The notes below the pieces were generated by a model. The model searched no databases and was not told where the DNA came from. It saw only the letters and a program-made list of their open reading frames with translations. Shown piece after piece: positions 49,048 to 62,544 of a DNA stretch of 64,000 nucleotides. Origin of the DNA: Coffea arabica (taxonomy: Eukaryota; Streptophyta; Magnoliopsida; Gentianales; Rubiaceae). The DNA lies in contig NC_092323.1 of the NCBI RefSeq assembly GCF_036785885.1, forward strand, positions 5,310,501-5,374,500. Direction: 5' to 3'. The position numbers and the translations under genes were made by a program. The stretch's first letter is position 1. Every line of letters begins with the position of its first letter.

Positions 49048-49425
49048 TGACGAGTAACTACTTAAAACAATGATTTTTATCATTTGTAGAATAGAAAATA
49101 GGAATGTGACCCACGTTATAATTTTAAACTATAAACCACTTTCGGCTGGGAATTTCTTCGCAAATTTATGATTAACTTATCTTTCGCGAATATTTAAAAT
49201 CTTGAGGTATGCTACTGGAATCCTGTTACACACACACGTACGTTTTTTTCTTGGTAAAAACTAAATTTAATTCCATTTTCTTCCCTTAAGAGGTACAAGT
49301 GCAAGCCCGTCATTTGTGCTATACTGTTGGAGCAGCAATTTTAGCCCAAACTTCCTATTGGGCCCCTTTTTTACCAGTCCGCTGGAGCTACTCCAGCCAG
49401 CTAAATTCTAATTTGCAAACTGAAG

Positions 49426-49786
49426 CTAAGGGTTCATATGGGAGTTGACGATTTGAACAGAAAAGAAAGGAAAAAAGAGAAAGTTTGATTTTCTTTTGTT
49501 TGTGAGTTTTTAGCAAGGGAGAAAAGAAAGGAAATGGAATGATGAATAGTAGGCAAAATTTTTCCTCCCAAATTGGAGAGAAAGTTAGAGGAAGCTTGTG
49601 AAAATTTTTTAAAATTCTTATTTTATCCTTAAAAATATTTTGAACAAATATTTCATGACTTTCATGTCCAAAATCATTTCACTAATTCTCAAAACTTCTA
49701 AATAACATAACAATCTCTTCTCTTCTCTCATAACTTAAGTTTTCCCTTCTTCTCTTTTCTGACCTAAACTCCCAAACCAAGCCTAA
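49426..49786. mobile_element. MITE-like element, about 360 bp
   Basis: Left end GCTAAGGGTTCATATGGGAG ... GAACAGAAAAGAAAGG. The reverse complement of the right end reads TTAGGCTTGGTTTGGGAGTT ... GGTCAGAAAAGAGAAG. Imperfect inverted ends with GA-rich subterminal sequence and no coding frame. Confidence 0.55.
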
Positions 49787-50978
49787 AATTTCGATCTATA
49801 TCTTTGTTCGTCAAACTAAATAATAACCCTAATCCGAAATAATGCTCAACCACTGAAAATCACGTGCTTAATGAATCAAGAGCGGATGTTGAGGCTATTT
49901 TGAATATAGCACAACTGACTTTTCAAAAACCACTCTTGAAATTAGTGGCCATGCAAGCAAAACTTGACAAGAGACATGTAACATGACTCGAGATATAAGA
50001 GTGCAGCGTAAACTACTACTTTTTTCTGTGTCTCATTTGGAACAAAACACAATACCAACAAATTATCAACATTTTTCGTGGCCACTATACATATCCCGGC
50101 CGTCATGGTCACTTTTTAATTAATCAAGTGGTCACAGTAGCAAGAAACTGAACCACATCCAATGTCCCTCGATGCGATGGTGCGTCTGCATTAATAAAAA
50201 TCTCCCAGTTGACCTGAATATTTGCACGATTCCAACATAGGCGCATATGATTATTGGCCTGTTCTCTTTGCACATCAGCGAGATCTTTCATCTCATTCGC
50301 TGATCGTTTTGGTTTTGAGCAGAAGATATATTGATGCAACTAGATTCTTAACAGGTAAGTTGCAAATTGCAGCGCTTCTAGACTCTTAACAGATAAGTCA
50401 CGACCATAGTAGTAACAAATGTGGAGGGAAATGATTCGGTCCAGAAAAAGCAGCATTTCAGCACTGCACAGGCCACAGGTTGACGAGCTGCTATTACCTG
50501 CGTAGATTAAGTCTTCGTCGTCTCATCATCCAGTCTACTTAGCTAGTTAAAAAAAAAAAGTAGTCCTTTTAATGATGAAAAGAGCTCGGTCGGTACAGTT
50601 CTCTCAGCACAATAATTGGGGAGACAAATGCAGAGCACCAGCATCCCAGTTTTTCTCCGTAGAAAAACTTTTTTATGTCCGACTGAATCTTGAGGTTTGA
50701 TTTATGTAGGTAGATAGTCTATTATTGATGACTCGGTGTATTGTGGAGAAATATATGCCTCATCCCAGCACTCAGGATTTGTATACTTAAAACACCTTGA
50801 GGTGGTGCACTGCTGACTGTTATCTTCACTCCCATGAGAGAAGTTGTGGTGTTCCGCCCAACTGGGTTGAAAAACTGGAACTTGAAAGTGACATCTTACT
50901 TCTTAGTGACCTTGCCACTATCCGCTCTCAATTCTTTGCGAGGGAGCATGCATATTAGAACGAGCTGCTCCCTTCCGT

Positions 50979-50985
50979 TATAAAT
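50979..50985 (+). promoter_or_regulatory. probable TATA box of the peroxidase gene
   Basis: TATAAAT about 80 bases upstream of the chosen ATG (51063), leaving room for a leader of roughly 45-50 bases. Position and sequence fit a plant TATA box; not proven. Confidence 0.45.
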
Positions 50986-51062
50986 TGGACAGATTTTCCT
51001 TTTCATCTGCACAGCCAATTAACTTTCGAATCCGAGTTTTATTGCACTTGTGCCACCGAAAT

Positions 51063-52664
<1,602 letters not shown>

Positions 52665-55120
52665 AAAAATGTCGTTCAATTCCTGTAAATCATCAATGGT
52701 TGTCAATTATGTTTTCATGGTGCTTTTTGTTTTTTGGAATTAATGCGTCTTTTGTTATAAATCCCCCAAAGTTGCATTTTCCAGATGCATTAGTAAATTA
52801 TTCATTTTCCATAGAACACATGTTCTATTTACGCTTCACGCTTCAGTTGAGTTGGAGATTGAAGCCATACCAGAGATGTAATCGATTCGAATCGAATTCG
52901 AGTATCGCTATATTCGAACTATACTCGAGTTTGACTCGATATGCAAGAAAGATGTTCGAGCGAGTAGTATTATTGAAACTCGAGTTCGAGTTTCGAGTTC
53001 GATGATTGCTTTCAGAACTGGAACTCGACTCGCATTGGCTCGAGTCAATGCGAGCCTTATTGAGTTTGAGTCAGAAATTTTTATTTTTTTAATAATTTTT
53101 TAGTTAAAAGACATTATTGTTCTTTAAAAATTTTCATCCGATCCGAAACATTTCGTAAATACAATCACTCTTTTGGATATAAGAATAATTTCATAATAAT
53201 AATATATTAAAAAATTAAATTTAAAAAGCTCGATAAGACTGAACGAATCTTATTGTATTGTATTTGGATATTCAAACTTGACTTACTTGATTTATCTAAC
53301 AATTTGAACTCGGATAACCCGAATTCGAATCAAGTTTTTGATTGAACAGTTCAGTTGGATTACAATCCTAAACCATAGTACATGGGATGGGATAAAAACG
53401 CAAGTAGTATTTGTTGGACCAATAGTTGTTCGCTCTCGCCGTGTTCTTATTTTGCACAAAAAGTAGTTGTAGTTGTACTAGTACTACCATTCATTTAAGG
53501 CCCGAAACCATAGGCCTTGCTTGTATCCGTATCAATGTCCCAGCAGGAATAGTAGTCCACGCGCCATAGCCATAGGCAGTGCTATAAAAGCAGTAGTCCT
53601 ACTTTTGCCAGTAGTCAAATGACAAGTCCGCTGCAGGAGACAGACAAAAGCCCGCTGTATGGTTGGAGGTCTCCCGTACGGTGTCCGGGCTTAAGGCTGA
53701 AATCCTGTAAGCTCAATTCTTATCCTATTCCTACCAGTCTATTGCCAGTTCCACGCCACCACCAGGACCCGGCTTGGTTGGTTTTTCTCGAGATAGCGGT
53801 CGTGATAATTTATGCACGAGCCAATTATGGCGAGGAAGTGATAAAGAAAAGAAATGCACTCTGACAAGGAATTTTCTTCTTCTTCACACGACCTAGTTAG
53901 TTATGGTAATACAAGTTATGCATTTTGATAGCCGATGGCTTTTGTATGCATAATAGTAAAAAAACAAAATGAGATTTTTTTTTCTAATCGGTGTCCACTT
54001 CATTGCATTTTATTTTTTTAGTAGGAGTTTGTTTTTTATCAGCGTCCACTGAAAATTTATTAATACACCTAATTATAATTAATTTACGATATGAGCACAC
54101 ACATCCCATTTATTGCATCTCGTGTATTCACACACTGGTTATATCAAAATTAATACCTGAAAGTTGAAATTTATTGAACAGCTGTTGTTAGCCGAATCCA
54201 AATGATTAACTGATATCTTGTGTTCCCTATTTTTAAAGACATAATTGAATTTAAATAACTACATTGTGCTTCACTGGGTTTTGCCTTGAACTTTCATCAA
54301 TATATTTAGTTGGCTAACAAATTAAAGAATTGGGGCTTAGAACGATTAGTTGCATTAGCTGTTTTTTTTTTTGTTTTGAAAGAATATTTAGTTAACTATG
54401 TCCATAATCGTTTTGACACAATCTAAAGGTGAATGTTGGATGATTTGGAAGAAAAAGAAATTCTTCTGCTCAAATTAAAATTATATATATTGATTGACAG
54501 TGTATAAATTATCGTTATTAAATATATGATAATTTATTTGAATTTAAATTTAAAATATAAATTTTATTCATATGTTACGTATCTAACTGTGTAATGGTAA
54601 TATACACACTAATCATCAATATGTACATAAGATTCACTTCTGGAATTAACCATAATTGATGTGATACAATGTAAAATCAATCCAATCTGAACACAGGATT
54701 TGTCGGAGGCAATAGACTAGTCGTTGCAGCACCATATATTCCCATGGGCCAGTAGCAGACCAGGCCCCAGAGCAAGATCAGTCGTCGATTTGGTGGTGTC
54801 CTTCGCGTCCCTAATCCCGCCCATTGCTGGTCCACATAACATATAACCTGGTAAAGACGAATGTTGCCTACTGGAAAATTTAAACGGTTTCTTCGCTGCA
54901 CGACTCGTACACTCCTCAAAAGTGGCCCCACCAAATCCCAGCTCCGCGACAAAAAAAAAAAAAAGGGGAAAAACAAAAAGACAGTTCTACTTCTGCAGAT
55001 GCTCTACCGCTTCTCCTAGTACACTACTACCACCACCACCGCCACTAGGTAGCAGCAGAGCAGAGAAGCAAAAGAAAAGCTAAAGGCGTGGCGAACAAGC
55101 TTTTTCCCGGTTAGAGAGAG
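52665..55120. other. intergenic region between peroxidase and CYP40
   Basis: Peroxidase 3'UTR on the left, a TCGAG-rich repeat element at about 52875-53370, then AT-rich sequence and the CYP40 promoter and leader on the right. Open frames at 53619-53864 (+) and 54677-54976 (-) show no known domain. Confidence 0.5.
52875..53370. mobile_element. TCGAG-rich non-autonomous repeat element
   Basis: Dense with TTCGAG, CTCGAG and GACTCG words in both orientations, such as GAAACTCGAGTTCGAG and GGCTCGAGTCAATGCGAG, plus GATTCGAATCGAATTCGAG near its left end. Left TGTAATCGATTCGAATC and the reverse complement of the right end, TGTAATCCAACTGAAC, share the word TGTAATC. These self-complementary repeats are typical of certain plant MITE/DNA-transposon ends. 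A short stretch at 3395-3475 has the same word usage. Borders approximate. Confidence 0.5.
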
Positions 55121-58100
55121 ATGGGGAATCCGAGATGTTACTTGGACATGAGCATTGGGGGAGAGTTGGAAGGAAGGATAGTGGTGGAGCTTTACAGTGA
55201 CGTTGTCCCTAAAACTGCCGAGAATTTTAGGGCTCTGTGCACTGGCGAGAAAGGCATCGGTCCTCATACCGGCGCTCCCCTCCATTTCAAGGTTTCTCTT
55301 TTCCTTGTCCTAGTGATTATCTCAACTCTAATGCTACAGTTTTCTTTTCAACATATTCATTACATATGCCAACTTTCTGCAATGTTTTTTGTATAGGTTT
55401 TTGTGTTGTATCAGAATTTGCTTTTCATTTTTTTCCCCTTTGTGAAACACTAAAATTATTTTTATATTTATTATGACATAATTTCTCGAGTTTCGACTTA
55501 CTTGCTTCCGTTTTAATACCGAAGTAGAAATTTCAATTTCGTTACGAGCTTTTTTACAAGTTCGGTGGTGTCATATGAAGTTACAAGCTTGCATTTTTTT
55601 GTTTTTAGAACCTGTGCAGTTCGCGTGTTTGTGATGTAAATGTTGTTTCGAGTGGACGGCTTTGCATTCTACTGTTTCACATTGTGATTATCTGCATATT
55701 TTATTAACCAAAAAGTTAGTACAGAAAGATAGCATCGCCGAAAATATAAAAATCGGTAAATCAAGTCTAAAAGGCTTAAGTTATAGTGAGGAACTCCCAC
55801 CTTTAGGCTCCGTCTGAGTAGCAGAGAATGTCTGCAAACAGGTAAGTAATTCTCTGACAAAGTGAAGTCACTGGGCAAAAAAAATTAAAATTATGTCGTT
55901 TCTGAATGTTTGTCTAACTGGAAAAAATTATTTAAAAGAAAGGTGTGGTTTCATGGATGCAGGGCTCTTGTTTCCATCGTGTTATTAGGGGTTTCATGGT
56001 ACAAGGTGGTGACATTTCTGCCGGAAATGGAACTGGTGGTGAATCCATCTACGGCTTGAAATTTGAAGATGAAAATTTTAAACTCAAGCACGAAAGGAAA
56101 GGGATGCTATCCATGGCTAATTCTGGTCCCGATACTAATGGTTCTCAATTTTTCATCACTACAACTCAAACCTCTCATCTGGATGGAAAGCATGTTGTGT
56201 TCGGGAGAGTAATCAAGGGATTGGGCGTGATTCGTTCAATTGAGCATGTCACCACGACGGAGGCTTATTATCCGACTCTTGATGTCATGATAGCTGATTG
56301 TGGCGAAATTCCTGAAGGTGCAGATGATGGGACATCTAATTTCTTCAAAGATGGTGACTGTTATCCTGATTGGCCAGCTGATCTAAGCATGAAACCAGAT
56401 GACATTTCTTGGTGGATGACCGCTGTAGACTCTGTAAAAGCTTTTGGAAATGAAAGATTTAAGGTACACGTCTAGTTAAGAGCCTATTCATCATATAATA
56501 GCCGTGTAAATTTAAGCATGCTGGTCTTTCAGTATTTGCTTAGGTGTTAGCTTTGTGAAACGAGAAAGTACAATAACATTCCCATTTACTTGACAGCTTT
56601 TTGTGTAATTTCTCCAAATAGGCCACATTATCCTTCACCTATGCCACCAAATTAGATCATCGGCCTGTATTTTATATTTGTTTAAGCCTTCTTTATTTTG
56701 CATATTACTGGATGGCCTAACTACTCTGATACAGAAGCAAGACTTCAAAATGGCTCACAGAAAGTACTGTAAGGCTCTTCGCTATTTGAATACATGCTGG
56801 GAAATGGATGATGTTGATGAAGGTTAGTTACTTCATTCTCTGCCCAATGACAGTTAAAACTTTTGACAAGCAGAAACTAGGAATCACCAGATGACAAGTC
56901 CTTCTAACTTTTGTAACTGTGTGATTGGACAGAGAAAAGTGATTCCCTGAAGAAGACCAAGTCTCAGATATTTACTAATTGTTCTGTAAGTTATTTTACC
57001 GTGATGTCTGAATTGTAATTGCTCCAAGTTAACTGACAATGTATCAAATTTTCAAGACGATTGTACACCTTGAAGATCTTCATACAATATTATTCAAAAT
57101 TACTATCCACATATTCAAATTTGGCTGGTAGCATCTTTTGAATTGTTCAACCATAACGTACATTTGTACTGGGCTAGTACTTTGAAAATTGGGATACTTT
57201 GCTTTGCTTTCTAACGAAAATACAGAATTCTGACTAAATTTTTGTCTTTACTGCAACCTTAGTTCAGTTCTCTACATGCGATTTAAATGCTCTCTTTTGT
57301 TGTCCTGGTTGAACGATTAATTTATGCTATCCAAGTTCCATCAACTATTCAAAACATCTCACCAGTGCTGAGCTATTTTGCTTCCTTTCTTCTTTTTCCT
57401 TTTGTGCAGCAGTTTTTTACTGATTTCAACATTGCAACATTTGTATCACAAGCAACATGGTTGATTAAGATTTTCTTATGGTGTACCATCTGTCAGCATA
57501 ATTTGATACTGAAAGTATCTCATGTGTTGAGAATGTCTCCAACATCTTTTTTTCCAACTAGTTTGTGCAACAGCACATTCTTATTCAAATGCTGAACTTC
57601 TAACCAAGGAGCATCCTCTACTTTACTTGTGTATAAAACTCCACTATTCTCATATATTTGTTCAATGGCTGTCTTTTCAGAATTTGATCTAAACCTAAAA
57701 ATACAAATAGCAGAATTCTTGTTAAATAAACAATAGAAATTTTCAACTGCTGCTATGTGGTTTTAAACTTTTATACGTCAGACTCTAATTGCTGTATACA
57801 TACACATACACACAGAGGAACACACACACGTGTGTGCGTGCGTGTACTTTGTCCACACTTTTTATTTTCCTAAATATTTATTGTATCCTAGTTGAATATG
57901 AACACTGCCACTTGCATTAGTTGCATATAAATTAAATGCATGTGAAGCATTTACCCACTCCGTTTTTTGTATTGGAAAGTATCTTGAGAAATAACAAAGT
58001 CAGTGTTCTATTTTGTTCTGCCAATGTCTTTACTTTTCCTCTCCAGGCCTGCAAGTTGAAGTTAGGAGATCTTAAAGGAGCATTGCTAGATGCAGACTTT

Positions 58101-59454
58101 GCCATTCGTGATGCAGATGACAATGTAAAAGCTTTCTATCGCCAAGGTCAGGTCAGTGGTTTCAGTAGCTTTAATTAAAATAGGCTAAAACTAACCATTT
58201 TGTCTTTTTAACTTTCTCAACTTTTACTCTCATCCATTTAATTGCAATGTTTTGCCGCTTATTTGCAGTATTTGCTTGCTGTGCTTTCACCATTTAGGTT
58301 GCTTGCCATACTATAAAGAACTTGGCATTCTTTCTTGCTGGTGATTATAATGTAGTTTAAGCAATATTTTCTCTTTTGTAAAGATTAGACAGATTTGAAC
58401 AGGATAAGTATTTACCTGTTGTTGAGACTTGAGATAAACCAGTATTCAATTAAAATAATGAAAATTTCCTCTCCCCCTCCCCCTCCCCCCCCCCCCCCCC
58501 CCCCCCCCCTCCAAAAAAAAAACACAGGAATGTATGAGAGAACTTTTAAGAAGGAGTGGTCAAATTTTATTCATAACTATTTGCTGCTTGTGTGCATTCT
58601 CACTTGTGTTTTATATGTATATCCTTATCTGCGTCATCTATATGCCATGTTTTAGCATGTATGGCTTGCACTATTTCTTTTGTAGATTGATCTACTTCAG
58701 CTGGGTAGACATTTGCACTTGATCAACTGTTTTGAAGGCCTTTAATCTGTCCTCACTAAATTCTCAGGCATACATGGCACTCAACGACATCGATGCAGCA
58801 GTTGAAAGTTTCAAGAAGGCACTGGATTTGGAGCCAAATGATGGTAAATAGCATACACTATAGATGTTCATGAAATGGAAGACCAAATTTTGGATAACTG
58901 TATTGAGTTTTGACGCACTAATTGAAATATTTCAGTCCTGCGTAGATTTATTCCAGACATATGACTAGATGGATAGTTAGACATTAAACTTCTTTTTTTT
59001 TTTTCAACTTGCAAATCTCCACTGTTGGAAAATAGTTGATATTATCTGGCTTTAGCAGAAAAAAATTTGTTTAGAATGTAATAATATCCATAGATTTTGT
59101 GAAGGTTTGTATTTCGGGTCAACAGCAATTAGATGACTAATCTGAAAGAGCAGGGTTAAATTTATGCTTAGAGGTAGTACGTTAAAATATCTACCGTCTC
59201 CTATAAATGATCAATAATTGCATTACACATACTGTTTTCAGGTGGAATAAAGAAGGAGCTTGCAGCAGCAAGGAAAAAGGCCAGTGAATTTGAATCTTGA
59301 TATCAACAGCTTCATGCTAGACATTGTCTTTCTTGTCAAAATATCCAAATACAAAAATGTAATCCGACTCCCAAAAGGGCTTCTCAAATTGCAGGTTGCT
59401 GATAGACGTGACAGGGAGAAAAAGACTTACTCAAGAATGTTCCAGATGAGCTAA
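55121..59454 (+). CDS. CYP40: cyclophilin 40 peptidyl-prolyl isomerase (CYP40/SQUINT)
   Basis: HSP90 co-chaperone with prolyl isomerase activity; in Arabidopsis SQUINT promotes AGO1 function and controls juvenile-to-adult timing. Exons 55121-55291, 55963-56463, 56735-56822, 56933-56985, 58047-58151, 58768-58843, 59242-59279 and 59395-59454 give 363 residues, close to the 361 of the Arabidopsis protein. Residues 1-175 are the cyclophilin domain ([53 protein letters not shown]). The TPR region follows ([60 protein letters not shown]), with the basic end [19 protein letters not shown]. The last intron would start with GC (AAG|GCCAGT, 59280). If it is retained, the frame ends at a TGA at 59298-59300 after KKASEFES, a protein lacking the conserved tail. 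Length and tail conservation favour splicing. Confidence 0.92.
58485..58509 (+). repeat. C25 homopolymer in a CYP40 intron
   Basis: Twenty-five consecutive C residues, preceded by CCCCCTCCCCCT and followed by TCC and nine A residues, in intron 5 of CYP40. Confidence 0.9.
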
Positions 59455-59949
59455 ATGCAGATGAATGGTAATTTGAATTGATTTCTTGGATACTCTTCTT
59501 GACATGGATAGATGGAGATTTTGAATTACAAATTCATTTGCAGGCAGTATTCAACAGTTGTCAGGTCTTCTGTACATGCTAGGATACATTGATTAACAAC
59601 TGAAATCAGGTACTTTCACCTGTAGTTACTTTTGTCAACGTGAAGATCGTTATTTGTTTCTTTCAGAAGATGACTTTTTGTGCTCTGGCCTCTACTTTTC
59701 TCCCTCTGACATTGCTGCTGGACATACTGAATTGCACAAGATATGAAATTTAGTACATTTGTTTCTGCTCTCAATAGTAACATGGCAAATCATTTTCTTT
59801 CTTCCATACAGGCAGTCTTTTTGTGGAGTTCGAGTTATTTTGAACACAAACATGAAATTTCAAACACCAAATAGGGATAATTATACAGACTTGAACTCAA
59901 AGCGATGTTATGTGTCAAGTAGATCGCAAGTACATGTATGCATCTGACA
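59455..59949. other. shared 3' region between CYP40 and the WEB gene
   Basis: The two genes point at each other with 495 bases between stop codons. It must hold both 3'UTRs. No further coding sequence seen. Confidence 0.6.
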
Positions 59950-60966
59950 TCATCTGAAGTATGTTTTGATCTTGACTACCAAAGCTCTTATTCCGCAAAA
60001 TGTGGATAATTTCTTTTTCTTGGACAGATAGCTGTTTTTACTTCTTGATATTTTAAAGCTCTGTTGTGGTTGCCTCTGGCTAGATTTGGCCTGTAAGTTG
60101 ACCTGAACTTTTGGGAGACTGTTTTGTCCATTTCTGGAGTGGAATCTTGCCTTGAGATTTTGCTCTTGTTCTTCCCCTTCTGCTGCAGTATGTTGATTAA
60201 TGACCCCATGAGCAGGATGTTTCCTTTTGCTTGATCCATTCTTTGAACACAAGTTCTGCAATCTTCTGGCAGCTGTCTCTTGACTTTCCTCGGCTGCCTG
60301 TTTTTGTTCCATAGAGACTGCAATTCGCCATTCTGCCAGCGAAGTTTCGTCTCTAACTCGTTTTGTTAACGCATGGTACTCTTCTTGAGTAAGCTTGACC
60401 ACAGTGTCATCTGTCTGGAAAAGGCTGATGTAGCGTTGTGCTTCATGAGCTGATGCAGCATAAGCTTCTGATTCAAATCGTATTGCTCTAAGGGTGAGTT
60501 GCAAAGTGCGAAGAGTCTGCCTCCTTAGACGTAGAACTTGTTTCAGTTTCAATCTTGTTCTGTGTTTTTCGTCTCTTTCCATCTTGAGCTCCTCCATCTC
60601 TTCCTGCGTCTGTTGCAAGACCTGATTTATCCTGTTGATCATTGTTCGGATCTTCAGTTCTTCCTCCTTCTTAGCCCTGATAGAGATACTCAACCTTTCA
60701 AGCTGAGACTCGAGCTCTGAAATAGCAACGTTGGATGGGGATGTTCGGCTCTTTGCATCTGCAAGTTCTGACTGTAGCTTTTCAAGCTCATCAATCACAG
60801 GTCTGGAATCTAACCAGGATTGTACCGCCTCATCCTTAGCCTTCGTGAGTTTCTCCTTCAGTTTTTGTAGTTCTGCCATCTTGGCACCCATTAAGGTCCC
60901 AATAGTTTCTCCTGGTTTTCCTTCCTTCACTTCAGACTGATCCTCCATTTCGCCATAGGAGTCCAT
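59950..60966 (-). CDS. WEB-family coiled-coil protein (At3g51220-like)
   Basis: Single-exon gene of 338 residues. The sequence is almost wholly charged helix. Heptad-rich stretches run from about residue 27 (GAKMAELQKLKEKLTKAKDE) through VIDELEKLQSELADAKS and ISELESQLERLSISIRAKKE to KHRTRLKLKQVLRLRRQTLR. The block RTLQLTLRAIRFESEAYAAS is strongly conserved in this small plant family (formerly DUF827). WEB1/PMI2 relatives help anchor chloroplast photorelocation movement. For this short subgroup the function is unknown, and chloroplast movement should not be assumed. The C-terminal 100 residues are basic, Gln/Ser-rich and unlikely to be folded. The start is the first ATG in the frame (60966). 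It runs convergent to CYP40. Confidence 0.85.
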   Translation of the reverse strand: MDSYGEMEDQSEVKEGKPGETIGTLMGAKMAELQKLKEKLTKAKDEAVQSWLDSRPVIDELEKLQSELADAKSRTSPSNVAISELESQLERLSISIRAKKEEELKIRTMINRINQVLQQTQEEMEELKMERDEKHRTRLKLKQVLRLRRQTLRTLQLTLRAIRFESEAYAASAHEAQRYISLFQTDDTVVKLTQEEYHALTKRVRDETSLAEWRIAVSMEQKQAAEESQETAARRLQNLCSKNGSSKRKHPAHGVINQHTAAEGEEQEQNLKARFHSRNGQNSLPKVQVNLQAKSSQRQPQQSFKISRSKNSYLSKKKKLSTFCGIRALVVKIKTYFR

Positions 60967-62544
60967 TTAGCTTTTGCGCTTATGAAGAAAGGTACTCATG
61001 TTGAATTGAGCTGAGTTCGTTTCCAATGCGTGGACGTAGAGCAACCTTGTTTATTGGTTTTTCCTTTCTGTTTGGTTCCCTGCGAGATTGGACTACGATG
61101 AATTGACAGGTTCCATAAATATTCGATGAACAATACTCGACATGAGCTTCTGAGGATCTTAGGATTTGTTTTCCTTAAGCGGGTTTGGAGCTTTGGGGAT
61201 ATCGCCTTGTTTTGTAGGTTTTGGGATCGGACGCTAGCCGTTAGAATTTTGGTTCAACATTTACGTAGGACAAGATGCCAGTCAGTCGGCCGGGGCAGCA
61301 TCATCTGTCTTATGCTTTCTTTAATTTCCCCGAATCAGCTATTACCTAATGAATTGGTTTGGCTAGCTCGAACCCCCTTTTAGCCATTCGTCTAAAGACG
61401 TTGGTTACTGATACTAAGCAGATTAAACAATTGACAACAATAAGCGTCTTGCGATTTTATTTGCTTTTTAAGGGCAGAAACAACAAATGTTTTCTGGCTG
61501 GGGACTGGAGATGTGGTGCGGTGGGGTTTAGGGGGACGGGGAACATGCAGCCTGGCGCTGATGTCGCCAAGGCCTGTTTGATAAGTTAATTTAACATTTA
61601 AATTTAATAAATTTAGATTTTAATATATTTAAATTGTTCGATAATTAAAAATTGAGTATCTGAATTAATTAATTGGCATTGAATTTTTTAGGTAAAACTT
61701 GCTCTCAAAATTAAGTGTTAAATTATTCACTTTTCACTGAATGTGATATGTATTCAATTATGTTAAATTTAATACTTAACAATTCAATAATTTAATAAAT
61801 TTAAATTTTATATTTTATATTTTAATTTTATCAAACGCACCTTTACTATGCATTTACCTTTGCGTGTCTTTTGAAAATGAGATTGGCCTGCGACAGAGAT
61901 GTGCCACTAGGCCCACCACTCACCCTGGGCCTGGGAGTGGGTTGACACTGTACAAAATCTGTTTGGTAACTCAACTCGATTTTTCCATAGCGTTCCTCAC
62001 AAAATCAAAAGTTTTATAGGGTAAGAACGCCAGCCCAGCCAAGTAACATTTGATCGAGTACTTACTCTTGATCTGACTCAAACTCTCCACCATCTTTTTC
62101 CTGCTAAACTTTTTTGTTTTATTCCATTAATCGGTAAGTTTTATATTACATGGCATTAGTTACTAGATATTTCCAAAACATATTCACGTATCTTAGCTCA
62201 TAATTTTTTTTGGTAATGATGTTTTGTTCTAAGCCCGATGCTAGCGAACTCTCCTACTTTTGAGCAAATTGATATTGATACCTGCGTCAATTATGAGTTT
62301 GGTTTTTTTTTTTTTTTTGGTTGGTAATACACTGAAACTCATTGTGGGAAAATTCAGTGAAAAATAAATTTTGACATGCGTAAGAATCGAGCAATTAATG
62401 ATCTCTCAACCATCTGAGAGAGAAATGAATGCTTGGAATTTTTTAGCCCGGCGAGAAAAGGATATTAATCCTTTGGATGCTAGTAAAATGCCTACAAAAC
62501 AAAACCAAAAAAAATGCTAATAAAACATTCTAAGACGAGAATCG
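60967..62544. other. intergenic region between WEB and patatin-like genes
   Basis: WEB promoter at the left and patatin-like 3'UTR at the right. A MITE lies at about 61571-61843. Remaining sequence has no supported gene. Frames at 61126-61589 contain no recognised domain. Confidence 0.5.
61571..61843. mobile_element. MITE with GTTTGATAA ends
   Basis: Left end GGCCTGTTTGATAAGTTAA and right end TTTTATCAAACGCACC, whose reverse complement is GGTGCGTTTGATAAAA. The interior is over 75% AT by eye and noncoding. Target duplication not seen. Confidence 0.65.

Larger units (their letters stand above)
48117..51062. other. intergenic region upstream of the peroxidase
   Basis: No supported gene. Contains a T homopolymer near 48758-48778, a MITE at about 48903-49047, and a second MITE-like element at about 49426-49786. 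The right end is the peroxidase promoter. A minus-strand open frame at 50124-50339 has no recognised match. Confidence 0.5.

Noticed and set aside
50124-50339. 71-codon minus-strand frame (NIQVNWEIFINADAPSHRG)
   Set aside because: Reads rather like protein, but I recognise no family, it has no neighbouring exons in frame, and its start is not supported.
53619-53864. 81-codon frame between peroxidase and CYP40
   Set aside because: No recognisable domain; isolated, no splice partners.
54677-54976. 99-codon minus-strand frame upstream of CYP40
   Set aside because: No domain; overlaps the expected promoter of CYP40 on the other strand.
59260-59454. Continuous 64-codon frame through the CYP40 last intron
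   Set aside because: It is out of frame with exon 7 and begins with TTG; only its last 20 codons (exon 8) are CYP40 sequence.
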